Positions 1 to 5,867 are shown, numbered from the stretch's first letter. The stretch: DNA of 7,328 nucleotides from Candidatus Aminicenantota bacterium (GCA_026393955.1 JAPKZE010000376.1:1-7328), one strand, 5' to 3'. Translations and numbers: made by a program. Notes: generated from the letters alone by a model not told the origin.

Positions 1-256
1 GAACGAGCCCGCGCTCGGCGCCGGCCCGGAGGACGACAGCCTTTCCGCCCAGGGTCTCGACCTGGCCCCAATCGAGGCAGCGCGGCGCCTTGTCCGAACG
101 GCGGCGAATGACGAGCGTTTCCGCTTTCGGGTAGAGCTCGCCCAGGTGGACCTTGAGGTCGGCCGTCCGGCCGAGGCGGGCGCCATCGGAGGACCGGACG
201 GGCCGGCCCAGGAGCTCGGAAAAATAGAGGAACATCTGGGCCTCTTCGCCGTTCAT
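1..256 (-). CDS. PRC-barrel-like domain protein, N-terminal part (possible MgtE/CBS-type Mg2+ transporter)
   Basis: The ATG is at 256-254 and the frame runs open off the left edge, giving the first 85 residues. The protein begins MNGEEAQMFLYFSELLGRPV and continues with alternating short hydrophobic strands (residues ~9-20, 27-36, 44-50, 58-64, 70-77), glycine turns, and a DWGQVE stretch near residue 62. This strand-rich pattern of the form 'F-S-E-L-L-G-R-P-V ... G-x-x-L-G-R-x-x-D-L' resembles PRC-barrel domains. From memory of the family, such domains occur at the N-terminus of some MgtE-like magnesium transporters with CBS domains. The transporter idea is inference, because no membrane segment or CBS domain lies inside the window. 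No Shine-Dalgarno motif precedes the ATG, and a promoter lies immediately upstream. The gene follows polA on the same strand after a 49-nt gap and could also be read through from it. Confidence 0.6.
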   Translation of the reverse strand, partial: MNGEEAQMFLYFSELLGRPVRSSDGARLGRTADLKVHLGELYPKAETLVIRRRSDKAPRCLDWGQVETLGGKAVVLRAGAERGLV

Positions 257-263
257 ATTGCGG

Positions 264-292
264 CTTATAGCATACGGGGGGGGTCGAGTAAA
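264..292 (-). promoter_or_regulatory. Sigma70-like promoter of the left-edge gene, probably leaderless
   Basis: On the minus strand, TTTACT (292-287) and TATAAG (269-264) are separated by 17 nt. The last base of the -10 is followed by only 7 nt before the ATG at 256, so a start site at normal distance would fall at or next to the A of the ATG. The spacer contains a run of eight C (plus-strand G, 276-283). The -35 is a weak match and the -10 a good one. The assignment rests on sequence only. Confidence 0.45.
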
Positions 293-305
293 GCGGCCGG
301 ACGGA

Positions 306-2972
306 CTATTTCGCGTCGGCCCAGTTCGGGCCGAATCCCAAGCGGACGAGAAGGGGCACGGCCAGTTGCGCCGCGCCCTCCATGGCCTCCCGGACGACCG
401 GCTCCACGGCCGCCTTCTCGGCCTCCGGGACCTCGAAGACGAGCTCGTCGTGGACCTGGAGGATCATGCGCGTCCGCAGCTTCCGGCGCTCGATCTCGCC
501 GGCGGCCCGGAGCATGGCCACCTTGATGATGTCGGCCGCGGACCCCTGGATGGGGTTGTTGAGGGCGATGCGCCGGCCGGCCTGCTGGAGGTTCCGGTCG
601 GGCGCCCGCAGCTCGGGGACCTGCCGCTGCCGGCCGAAGATCGTCTCGGAATAGCCCCGCTCGCGGGCCTCCTCGACGACCCGGTCGAGGTACTCCCGGA
701 CCTTCGGCCGCTCGGCGAAGTAGCGGTCGATGAACTTCTGGGCCTCGGCCGAGGATGTGCCCAGCTCGCGGGCCAGCGAGAAGGCCGATGTTCCGTAGAT
801 GATGCTGAAGTTGATGATCTTGGCCCGCCGGCGGGCGTCCTCGCCGGCCGCCTCGCCGAAGACGAGCCGCGCGGTCTCCTCGTGGACGTCCCGGTCGGCC
901 AGGAAGGTCTCGATGAGCGTCGGATCCTGGGAGAGATGGGCCAGGACGCGCAGCTCGACCTGGGAGTAGTCGGCGGCCAGCAGGATGTGGCCCTTGTCCG
1001 GGATGAAGGCCCGGCGGAAGCGCGTCCCCCACGGCCCGCGGGCGGGGATGTTCTGCAGGTTGGGCTCGCTCGAGGACAGCCGTCCCGTCGAGGCCACGGT
1101 CTGATTGTACGAAGTGTGGATGCGGCCCGTCTCCGGATTGATGAGCAGAGGCAGGGCGTCGGCGTAGGTGGACTTGAGCTTGGACATCTGCCGGAAATCG
1201 AGGACGTGGCGGGCCAGCGGATGGACGGCGGCCAGCTCTTCGAGGATGTCGATCGATGTCGAGAAGCCCTTGGTGACCTTGGTCCGGCGGCCGGCCTGCA
1301 GGCCGAGCTTGTGGAAGAGGATGTCGGCCAGCTGGCGCGGGGAGTTGATGTTGAAGGCCCCCCCGGCCAGGCCGTGGATCTCCTTCTCCAGGCGGCCGAG
1401 CTCGCCCGCGAGCTCCTTCGACATGGCCTTGAGGACCTTGGGATCGACCCGGACGCCGAGGACCTCCATCCGGGCCAGCAAGGCCACGAGCGGCCGTTCG
1501 ATATCCTCGTAGAGACGATCGAGCCGGCGCGACCGGACCTTGTCCCAGAGGACCTCGCCGAGCTCCCCGGCGAGGGCGGCGTCCTGGCAGGCGTATGGGG
1601 CGGCCCGCTCGACGGCCACCTTGTCCATGGTCAGCTCGTTCTTGCCCTTGCCGGCGACCTCTTCGTAGGGGGTCTTGGTCTCGCGCAGATAGTGGAGGGC
1701 CAGCTTGTCGAGGCCGTGCCTGCCCCAGTTCGGCTCGAGAAGATAGGACAGGACCATGGTATCCCGGCAGAGGCCGCGGAGGCGGACGCCCTCGCGTTCG
1801 AGGACGATCAGGTCGTACTTGATGTTCTGGCCCGTCTTCAGGACCTTCTCGTCCTCGAGGACGGGGCGCAGGATATCCAGGGCGCGATCCTTGGGGACCT
1901 GGGCCGGGGCGCCCAGGTAATCGTGCCCGACCGGGACATAGAACGCTTCGCCGGGGAGGAGGGAGAAGGACAGCCCGACCAGCCGGGCCCGCGTCGGGGC
2001 CGGGGAGGTCGTTTCGGTGTCCAGGGCCACCGCGCCGGCCGCGGCGATGCGCGCGGCCAGGGCCCGGAGCTCCTGCTCGTCGAGGACGGTCCGGAAGTCC
2101 CGGCCGGGCGGGCGGGCGGGCTTCAGGAAATCCGCGAGCAGCGAGGAGAACTCGAGCTCGCCGAAGAGACGGACGGTCTCCTTCTCGTCGGGCTCCCGGA
2201 CGATGAAGCGGTCGAGGTCGAGCTCGAGCGGCAGGTCGCGGCACACGGTGACCAGGCGCCGGCTGAGCTCGAGCAGCTCCCGGTTCTGTTCGATCTTCTC
2301 CCGGACGCGGGGGTTCTTGACCTCATCGAGACGGCCGAGCAGGGCGTCGAGAGAGCCGAATTCCCGGATGAGCGACTTGGCCGTCTTCTCGCCGATGCCG
2401 GGGACGCCGGGAACGTTGTCCGTGGGGTCGCCCCACAGGGCCAGGACGTCGACGACCCGGTCGGCCTCGACGCCGAAGAGCTCCCGGACGTCGCCCGCTT
2501 CGATGGTCTGCTCCTTGGACGGGTTCCAGACGGAGGTCGAGCCGTCGATGATCTGGAGGAGGTCCTTGTCGGTCGTGACGACGATGGTCTGGAGCCCCTT
2601 TTCGGCCGCCCGGACCGCGAGCGAAGCGAGGACGTCGTCGGCCTCGTACCTGGGGAACTCGGCCGTGGCGATGCGCAGGGCCTGGAGCAGCTCCCTCAGC
2701 TTGGGGACCTGGACGGCGAGGTCGTCCGGCATGGGTTTGCGGTGGGCCTTATACTCGCCGTACTCCTCGTGGCGGAAGGTCGGCCCCTTGACGTCGAAGA
2801 CGACACCGAGGTAATCGGGCTTGTCCTGGTCGACAAGCTTGCGCAGCGCGGCGATGAAGCCGAAGATGGCGCCGGTCGGGAAGCCGGCGGAATTGGTCAG
2901 GTTCCGGATGGCGTAATAGGAGCGGTAGAGGAGGGCGTTCCCGTCGATGAGGAAGAGGCGCTGCGGGCTCAG
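306..2972 (-). CDS. polA: DNA polymerase I (5'-nuclease, proofreading exonuclease, polymerase)
   Basis: Fills gaps and removes RNA primers during lagging-strand synthesis and excision repair. The predicted 888 aa match the usual PolA length. The 5'-nuclease (about 1-270) shows LFLIDGNALLYRSYYAI near the start, EADD (about 110-113), TTDKDLL (about 133-139) and the GDPTDNVPGVPGIGEKTA helix-hairpin-helix (about 181-198). The 3'-5' exonuclease keeps all catalytic motifs: DTE (318-320), NIKYD (383-387) and YACQD (460-464), so proofreading should work. The polymerase shows motif A DYSQVELR (668-675), motif B RRAKIINFSIIYG (715-727, with the Phe that favours dNTPs) and motif C QVHDE (839-843). Start choice: the conserved N-terminus requires initiation well before the first in-frame ATG (2732), yet no ATG, GTG or TTG occurs in this frame back to the stop at 3219. 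CTG at 2972-2970 overlaps the upstream TGA (CTGA) with GCAGG five nt before it, and is the best start. Family certain, exact start inferred. Confidence 0.97.
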   Translation of the reverse strand: MSPQRLFLIDGNALLYRSYYAIRNLTNSAGFPTGAIFGFIAALRKLVDQDKPDYLGVVFDVKGPTFRHEEYGEYKAHRKPMPDDLAVQVPKLRELLQALRIATAEFPRYEADDVLASLAVRAAEKGLQTIVVTTDKDLLQIIDGSTSVWNPSKEQTIEAGDVRELFGVEADRVVDVLALWGDPTDNVPGVPGIGEKTAKSLIREFGSLDALLGRLDEVKNPRVREKIEQNRELLELSRRLVTVCRDLPLELDLDRFIVREPDEKETVRLFGELEFSSLLADFLKPARPPGRDFRTVLDEQELRALAARIAAAGAVALDTETTSPAPTRARLVGLSFSLLPGEAFYVPVGHDYLGAPAQVPKDRALDILRPVLEDEKVLKTGQNIKYDLIVLEREGVRLRGLCRDTMVLSYLLEPNWGRHGLDKLALHYLRETKTPYEEVAGKGKNELTMDKVAVERAAPYACQDAALAGELGEVLWDKVRSRRLDRLYEDIERPLVALLARMEVLGVRVDPKVLKAMSKELAGELGRLEKEIHGLAGGAFNINSPRQLADILFHKLGLQAGRRTKVTKGFSTSIDILEELAAVHPLARHVLDFRQMSKLKSTYADALPLLINPETGRIHTSYNQTVASTGRLSSSEPNLQNIPARGPWGTRFRRAFIPDKGHILLAADYSQVELRVLAHLSQDPTLIETFLADRDVHEETARLVFGEAAGEDARRRAKIINFSIIYGTSAFSLARELGTSSAEAQKFIDRYFAERPKVREYLDRVVEEARERGYSETIFGRQRQVPELRAPDRNLQQAGRRIALNNPIQGSAADIIKVAMLRAAGEIERRKLRTRMILQVHDELVFEVPEAEKAAVEPVVREAMEGAAQLAVPLLVRLGFGPNWADAK

Positions 2973-3214
2973 TCGTACCTGCCTTCGACGATCTGTCCGA
3001 GGATCGTCTTGTGCTGCTCCTCCATCATCCGCGCGATCCGGTCCGCGGCGTCCGGCAGGCCGAGGAAAGCCGTGTAGAAGGACCTCTTCGACTCGAGCAG
3101 CCGGCCGGACCGGTAGATCAGGGATTCGATATACGGGGCGCCCGACCCCTTGTCCTGGGTCTGGACGATGTAGGCCTCCCCCTTGAAATCCACCCGCGTG
3201 TCGTACCCGCCCAT
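2969..3214 (-). CDS. Small conserved-looking protein of unknown function upstream of polA
   Basis: An 81-aa protein that I do not recognise as a named family. The first half (residues ~6-46) looks beta-rich, with RVDFKGEAYIVQTQD and APYIESLIYRSGRLLESKRS. The second half (about 53-78) looks helical and charged, with an RMMEEQHKTILGQIVEG stretch. There is no signal peptide, membrane segment, cysteine or metal motif. It is probably real: a consensus promoter sits directly upstream, codon use matches its neighbours, and its TGA overlaps the proposed polA CTG start by 4 nt, which suggests translational coupling with polA. The sequence resembles small uncharacterised proteins I associate with Acidobacteria-like genomes, but I cannot name them. 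A downstream GTG (codon 8) is an alternative start. The ATG is preferred because the residues before it look part of the fold and the promoter is placed for it. Confidence 0.75.
   Translation of the reverse strand: MGGYDTRVDFKGEAYIVQTQDKGSGAPYIESLIYRSGRLLESKRSFYTAFLGLPDAADRIARMMEEQHKTILGQIVEGRYD
2973..2990 (-). promoter_or_regulatory. Ribosome binding site supporting a CTG start for polA
   Basis: On the minus strand the end of the 81-aa gene reads GAAGGCAGGTACGACTGA. GCAGG lies 5 nt before the CTG at 2972, and the CTG shares its last two bases with the stop TGA (2971-2969). Arrangements of this kind (ATGA or GTGA overlaps) normally mark translational coupling; here the initiating triplet would be CTG. 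Confidence 0.5.
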
Positions 3215-3220
3215 GGCCTC

Positions 3221-3248
3221 ATTATACGCATCCGGCCCCTCCGTTCAA
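3221..3248 (-). promoter_or_regulatory. Sigma70 promoter for the 81-aa gene and polA, probably leaderless
   Basis: On the minus strand, TTGAAC (3248-3243) and a perfect TATAAT (3226-3221) are 16 nt apart. Only six nt (GAGGCC) separate the -10 from the ATG at 3214, so transcription should begin at or within a base or two of the start codon. A GAGG lies too close to the ATG to serve as a normal Shine-Dalgarno. One copy of an 11-bp direct repeat (CGCATCCGGCC) occupies most of the spacer, next to the -10. Confidence 0.7.
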
Positions 3249-3275
3249 GCTGGCCCCCGAATGCCGCATCCGGCC
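3227..3275. repeat. 11-bp direct repeat CGCATCCGGCC, two copies in the divergent promoter region
   Basis: Identical copies lie at 3227-3237 and 3265-3275, with start points 38 bp apart. The first is inside the spacer of the minus-strand promoter, touching its -10. The second lies 10 bp upstream of the plus-strand -35. Placement at both promoters suggests a shared regulator site, though the units are GC-rich and chance is not excluded. Confidence 0.5.
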
Positions 3276-3285
3276 GGTCCGTCAT

Positions 3286-3313
3286 TTGACAACCGGGGAC
3301 CGGTTGGTATAAT
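3286..3313 (+). promoter_or_regulatory. Strong sigma70 promoter of the yceD-rpmF-plsX-fab operon
   Basis: Perfect TTGACA (3286-3291) and perfect TATAAT (3308-3313) are separated by 16 nt. The start site is expected around 3320, leaving a leader of about 21 nt with GAGGG (3330-3334) ahead of the TTG start of yceD. The promoter lies back to back with the minus-strand promoter; the two -35 elements are 37 bp apart. A palindrome fills the spacer. Confidence 0.85.
3290..3306. promoter_or_regulatory. Perfect palindrome in the promoter spacer, candidate operator
   Basis: CAACCGG-GGA-CCGGTTG has two perfect 7-bp arms around a 3-bp centre. It overlaps the last two bases of the -35 and ends one base before the -10. 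A dimeric repressor bound here would block RNA polymerase. The 16-bp promoter spacing argues against a MerR-type activator, which usually works with 19-20 bp spacers. It does not resemble the AT-rich FapR operator. The cognate protein is unknown and not encoded in this window. Confidence 0.55.
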
Positions 3314-3340
3314 AAGTTGATATTTTAACGAGGGTATGAC

Positions 3341-3871
3341 TTGGACACGACCATGCTGATCGATCTCGACCGCCTGCCGAAGGAGGGCGTCCGCCTGTCC
3401 AGGGACTTCGAGTTCCTGGGCCTGGACCTGGTCGAAGAGAACGCCGTCTTCCTCGAGCCGGCCCACGCCGAGGTCAGCGTCCGGCTGGTCGGCGACGAGA
3501 TCCTCATCCAGGGCGAGGTCTCGGCCCGGCTGAGCTTCGTCTGCTCCCGCTGCCTGACCCCCTTCGAGTTCCCGGTGGCCAGCCGGTTCGACCTGGTCTA
3601 CCTGCCCGAGGACATCGACGCCCTCTCGGAGGAGCTGTCCGACGAGAAGATCGACCAGATGTTCTACTCCGGCCGCCAACTCGACCTGCGGGCCGTCGTC
3701 CTCGAGCAGCTGAACCTGACCTTCCCGGCCAAGCCCCTGTGCGTGACGGACTGCGAGGGCATCTGCGCCGTCTGCGGCGAGCTTATCCGCGACGCCAAGT
3801 GCTCCTGCCAGGTGAAGGAGCCGGACGCGCCTTGGAACAAGATCAAATTTCCCGTGAGAGACAAGAGTTAA
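3341..3871 (+). CDS. yceD: YceD/DUF177 family protein (23S rRNA accumulation protein homologue)
   Basis: A 176-aa DUF177 protein. In E. coli YceD is linked to 23S rRNA synthesis or stability, and the gene is almost always followed by rpmF, as here. Visible features are a beta-rich first half, a CxxC pair at C68/C71 (FVCSRC), and a second cysteine cluster at C134, C138, C142, C145, C154 and C156, the usual candidate zinc-binding pattern of the non-enterobacterial members. Start choice: TTG at 3341 lies six nt after GAGGG (3330-3334). The in-frame ATG at 3353 is 18 nt from that site and is the less likely start. The gene ends in TAA directly abutting the rpmF ATG. It is the first gene of the operon. 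The molecular activity of the family remains poorly defined. Confidence 0.9.
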   Translation: MDTTMLIDLDRLPKEGVRLSRDFEFLGLDLVEENAVFLEPAHAEVSVRLVGDEILIQGEVSARLSFVCSRCLTPFEFPVASRFDLVYLPEDIDALSEELSDEKIDQMFYSGRQLDLRAVVLEQLNLTFPAKPLCVTDCEGICAVCGELIRDAKCSCQVKEPDAPWNKIKFPVRDKS

Positions 3872-4054
3872 ATGCCTAATCCAAAGAGACGCCATTCACC
3901 CACCAGAAAAGGGAAGCGCCGCGCCCACGACGGCCTGACCCTGCCGACCTTCTCCATCTGCGCCAAATGCGGCAATCCCAAGCTGCCGCACCGGGCCTGC
4001 CCCGAGTGCGGGTACTACAAGGGACGGCAGGTGACGGAAGGGACCGAAGACTGA
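3872..4054 (+). CDS. rpmF: 50S ribosomal protein L32 (zinc-ribbon form)
   Basis: A 60-aa protein of the large ribosomal subunit, the usual length for L32. It opens with the conserved MPNPKRRHSPTRKGKRRAHD and carries four zinc-ligand cysteines, C30xxC33 and C43xxC46, so this is the zinc-binding (C+) form. The ATG follows the yceD TAA with no intervening base, and an AAGAG four nt upstream is only a weak Shine-Dalgarno, so coupling to yceD is likely. Location between yceD and plsX is the standard arrangement linking ribosome and lipid synthesis. Confidence 0.98.
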   Translation: MPNPKRRHSPTRKGKRRAHDGLTLPTFSICAKCGNPKLPHRACPECGYYKGRQVTEGTED

Positions 4055-4068
4055 TCCGGCCGGCGAAC

Positions 4069-5082
4069 ATGAGAATCGCCGTCGACGCGATGGGGGGGGA
4101 TATCGGGCCGAAAGCCACAGTGCCTGGGGCCCTGAACGCCGCCGCGGACTTCGGCGTCGACGTCCTTCTCGTCGGTCTCGAGACCGCCATCCGCCGCGAA
4201 GCCGGCAAGCACGGGTCCCTGGGATCCCACGTCAGCATCGTCGATGCGCCCGAGGAGATCGGCATGGCCGACGGGCTCCTCGCCTTCCGCAGGAAAAAAG
4301 CCTCCTCGATCCGGGTCGGCGCCCAGCTCGTCAAGGACGGCCGGGCCGACGCCTTCGTCAGCATGGGCAACACCGGCGCGGTCGTCTACATCTCCCGGGA
4401 CGTCCTGGGCGCCCTCAAGGGCGTGGACCGGCCGGCCCTGGCCCTCCTCGTCCCCGGCCTGGAAGGGAAGACCCTGCTCCTCGACGTCGGGGCCAACGCC
4501 AACTGCCAGCCGCACAACCTCGTCCAGTTCGCGATCATGGGCAAGATCTTCATGGAGGCCGTGGCCGGCCTGAAGGACCCGCGGGTCGGGCTGATGAGCA
4601 TCGGCGAAGAGAAGGGCAAAGGGAACGACCTGGTCAAGCAGGCCTTCGACCGGCTCCAGGAGGCGCCCCTGCGCTTCATCGGCAACGTCGAGGGCAAGGA
4701 CCTGTTCTCCAGCGTCGCCGACGTCATCGTCAGCGATGGCTTCACCGGGAACATCGCCCTCAAGGTCTCCGAGGGGGTCGTCCAGAGCGTCCTGTCCATG
4801 GCCCGCCACGAGATCACCAAGAACATCTTCGCCAAGCTCGGCTACCTCCTGATGAAGCGGCACCTGAAGAAAGTCTACAAGAAGGTCGACTATTCCGAAT
4901 ACGGCGGGGCCCAGCTCCTGGGCGTCGACGGGGTCTGCATCATCGGCCACGGCCGCTCGAACCCGGCGGCCGTCCGCAACGCCATCGGCCTGGCCCGGGA
5001 TTTCGTCGCCAACGGGGTCCAGGCCAAGATCCAGGCGGAGATCCTCCGCTACGAACATGCCCTGAGAGGGGTCGCCCCATGA
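4069..5082 (+). CDS. plsX: Phosphate acyltransferase PlsX
   Basis: Converts acyl-ACP and inorganic phosphate to acyl-phosphate, the acyl donor that PlsY uses to begin phospholipid synthesis; a peripheral membrane enzyme. The 337 aa are of usual length. Family marks seen: N-terminal IAVDAMGGD (3-11), FVSMGNTGAVV (97-106), LLLDVGANANCQP (136-148), VGLMSIGEEKGKGNDL (173-188), FIGNVEGKD (203-211), VSDGFTGNIALK (221-232) and the C-terminal EYGGAQLLGVDG (277-288). The ATG at 4069 is chosen because DAMGGD must be near the start; an upstream extension overlapping rpmF would be non-homologous. No clear Shine-Dalgarno is seen; the gap to rpmF is 14 nt. The TGA overlaps the fabG ATG (ATGA). An eight-G run encodes the Met-Gly-Gly of the motif. 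Confidence 0.97.
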   Translation: MRIAVDAMGGDIGPKATVPGALNAAADFGVDVLLVGLETAIRREAGKHGSLGSHVSIVDAPEEIGMADGLLAFRRKKASSIRVGAQLVKDGRADAFVSMGNTGAVVYISRDVLGALKGVDRPALALLVPGLEGKTLLLDVGANANCQPHNLVQFAIMGKIFMEAVAGLKDPRVGLMSIGEEKGKGNDLVKQAFDRLQEAPLRFIGNVEGKDLFSSVADVIVSDGFTGNIALKVSEGVVQSVLSMARHEITKNIFAKLGYLLMKRHLKKVYKKVDYSEYGGAQLLGVDGVCIIGHGRSNPAAVRNAIGLARDFVANGVQAKIQAEILRYEHALRGVAP

Positions 5083-5822
5083 AGCGCTTCGAAAGCCGCG
5101 TCTCCATCGTCACCGGCGCCTCTCAGGGGATCGGCGAGGCCATCGCCCGCGATCTCGCGGACGGGGGGGCCACCGTCGTCCTCGTCGATGTCCAGAGGGA
5201 CAAGCTCGAGGCCGTGGCTGGCTCGATCGCCGCGGCCGGCGGCCGGGCCGACGCCCGGATCGTCGACGTCGGCGACACGGCCGCCGTCGAGGCCGTCGTG
5301 ACCGCGGTGGCCGCGGCCCACGGCCGTATCGACCATCTGGTCAACAACGCCGGCATCACCCGCGACGGCCTGCTCATGCGCATGAAGGAGGAGGACTGGG
5401 ACGCCGTCCTCCGGGTCAACCTCAAGGGGGCCTTCAACTTCTCCCGGGCCGTCCTGCGGACGATGATCGGCGCCAGGTACGGCCGGATCGTCAACATCGC
5501 CTCGGTCGTGGGTCTGATGGGCAGCGCCGGGCAGACGAACTACTCGGCCTCGAAGGCCGGCGTCATCGCCTTGGCCCGGTCCCTGGCCCGCGAAGTCGGC
5601 AGCCGGGGCATCACCGTGAACGCGGTCGCCCCCGGCTTCATCGTCTCGGCCATGACCGACGCCCTGCCCGAGGACGTCCGGAAGGCTTACCTCGAGATCA
5701 TCCCCCTTAAGAAATTCGGGCTTCCCAAAGACGTGTCATCTGCGGTACAATTTCTGCTCTCCGATGACGCGGCCTATATCACGGGTCAGGTGGTCAGCGT
5801 CAACGGCGGCATGTATATGTAG
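5079..5822 (+). CDS. fabG: 3-oxoacyl-ACP reductase FabG (SDR family)
   Basis: Reduces 3-ketoacyl-ACP to 3-hydroxyacyl-ACP in each cycle of type II fatty acid synthesis. A 247-aa classical short-chain dehydrogenase: cofactor motif TGASQGIG (12-19), NNAG (89-92) and the catalytic tetrad N114, S142, Y155, K159 (YSASK). The C-terminal VNGGMYM is typical of FabG. Asp37 at the end of the second strand (VLVDVQRDK) is the position that favours NAD(H) in classical SDRs, whereas most FabG proteins use NADPH. The usual APGFIETDMT is APGFIVSAMT here. GAGAGGGG (5064-5071) lies seven nt before the ATG, which overlaps the plsX stop by 4 nt. Context with acpP and fabF strongly favours FabG over another SDR. 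The last ~100 bases use more A/T-ending codons than the rest. Confidence 0.95.
   Translation: MKRFESRVSIVTGASQGIGEAIARDLADGGATVVLVDVQRDKLEAVAGSIAAAGGRADARIVDVGDTAAVEAVVTAVAAAHGRIDHLVNNAGITRDGLLMRMKEEDWDAVLRVNLKGAFNFSRAVLRTMIGARYGRIVNIASVVGLMGSAGQTNYSASKAGVIALARSLAREVGSRGITVNAVAPGFIVSAMTDALPEDVRKAYLEIIPLKKFGLPKDVSSAVQFLLSDDAAYITGQVVSVNGGMYM
5722..5751 (+). promoter_or_regulatory. Possible internal promoter for acpP inside fabG
   Basis: TTCCCA (5722-5727, 4 of 6 matches to the -35) and TACAAT (5746-5751, 5 of 6 matches to the -10) are 18 nt apart in a stretch where codon choice turns unusually AT-rich for this window. It would give a leader of about 110 nt before acpP. Weak, sequence-only evidence; extra transcription would fit the high demand for ACP. 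Confidence 0.25.
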
Positions 5823-5855
5823 GCGTTCCGCCATCATCTATAACATTCAGGAAGG

Positions 5856-5862
5856 AAGGAGG
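5856..5862 (+). promoter_or_regulatory. Strong Shine-Dalgarno of acpP
   Basis: AAGGAGG lies five nt before the ATG at 5868. It is the best ribosome binding site in the window and fits the high abundance of acyl carrier protein. A TATAAC (5839-5844) in the same 45-nt gap has no recognisable -35. Confidence 0.8.
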
Positions 5863-5867
5863 ACACA

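Noticed and set aside
257..305. Rho-independent terminator after polA
   Set aside because: No stable GC stem followed by a T-run is present on the minus strand; the gap is occupied by the next gene's promoter.
258..3077. Very long (939-codon) plus-strand open frame antisense to polA
   Set aside because: Its complement is an unmistakable PolA with all motifs. The open antisense frame is the expected mirror of G/C-ending codons; it has low-complexity Asp/Glu/Leu/Gly-rich composition and no recognisable domain.
3336..3359. Seven-codon ORF (ATG ACT TGG ... TGA) overlapping the yceD start
   Set aside because: The GAGGG is only one base from this ATG, too close for initiation, and the peptide shows no attenuator-like codon run.
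3967..4068. Upstream extension of plsX overlapping rpmF
   Set aside because: The open frame continues upstream, but the conserved IAVDAMGGD must lie at the N-terminus and the ATG at 4069 provides exactly that.
4090..4098. Eight-G run at the start of plsX as a contingency locus
   Set aside because: It encodes the invariant Met-Gly-Gly of DAMGGD, so codon constraint explains it; frameshifts would kill a core lipid gene.
4015..5058. 347-codon minus-strand frame opposite plsX, and similar long frames opposite fabF (6004-7245) and yceD (3245-3895)
   Set aside because: Same mirror effect; the sense-strand products are clear family members and the antisense products are compositionally skewed without motifs.
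5839..5844. TATAAC as a -10 element in the fabG-acpP gap
   Set aside because: No -35-like hexamer lies 15-19 nt upstream and there is no extended -10 TG; kept only as a remark.
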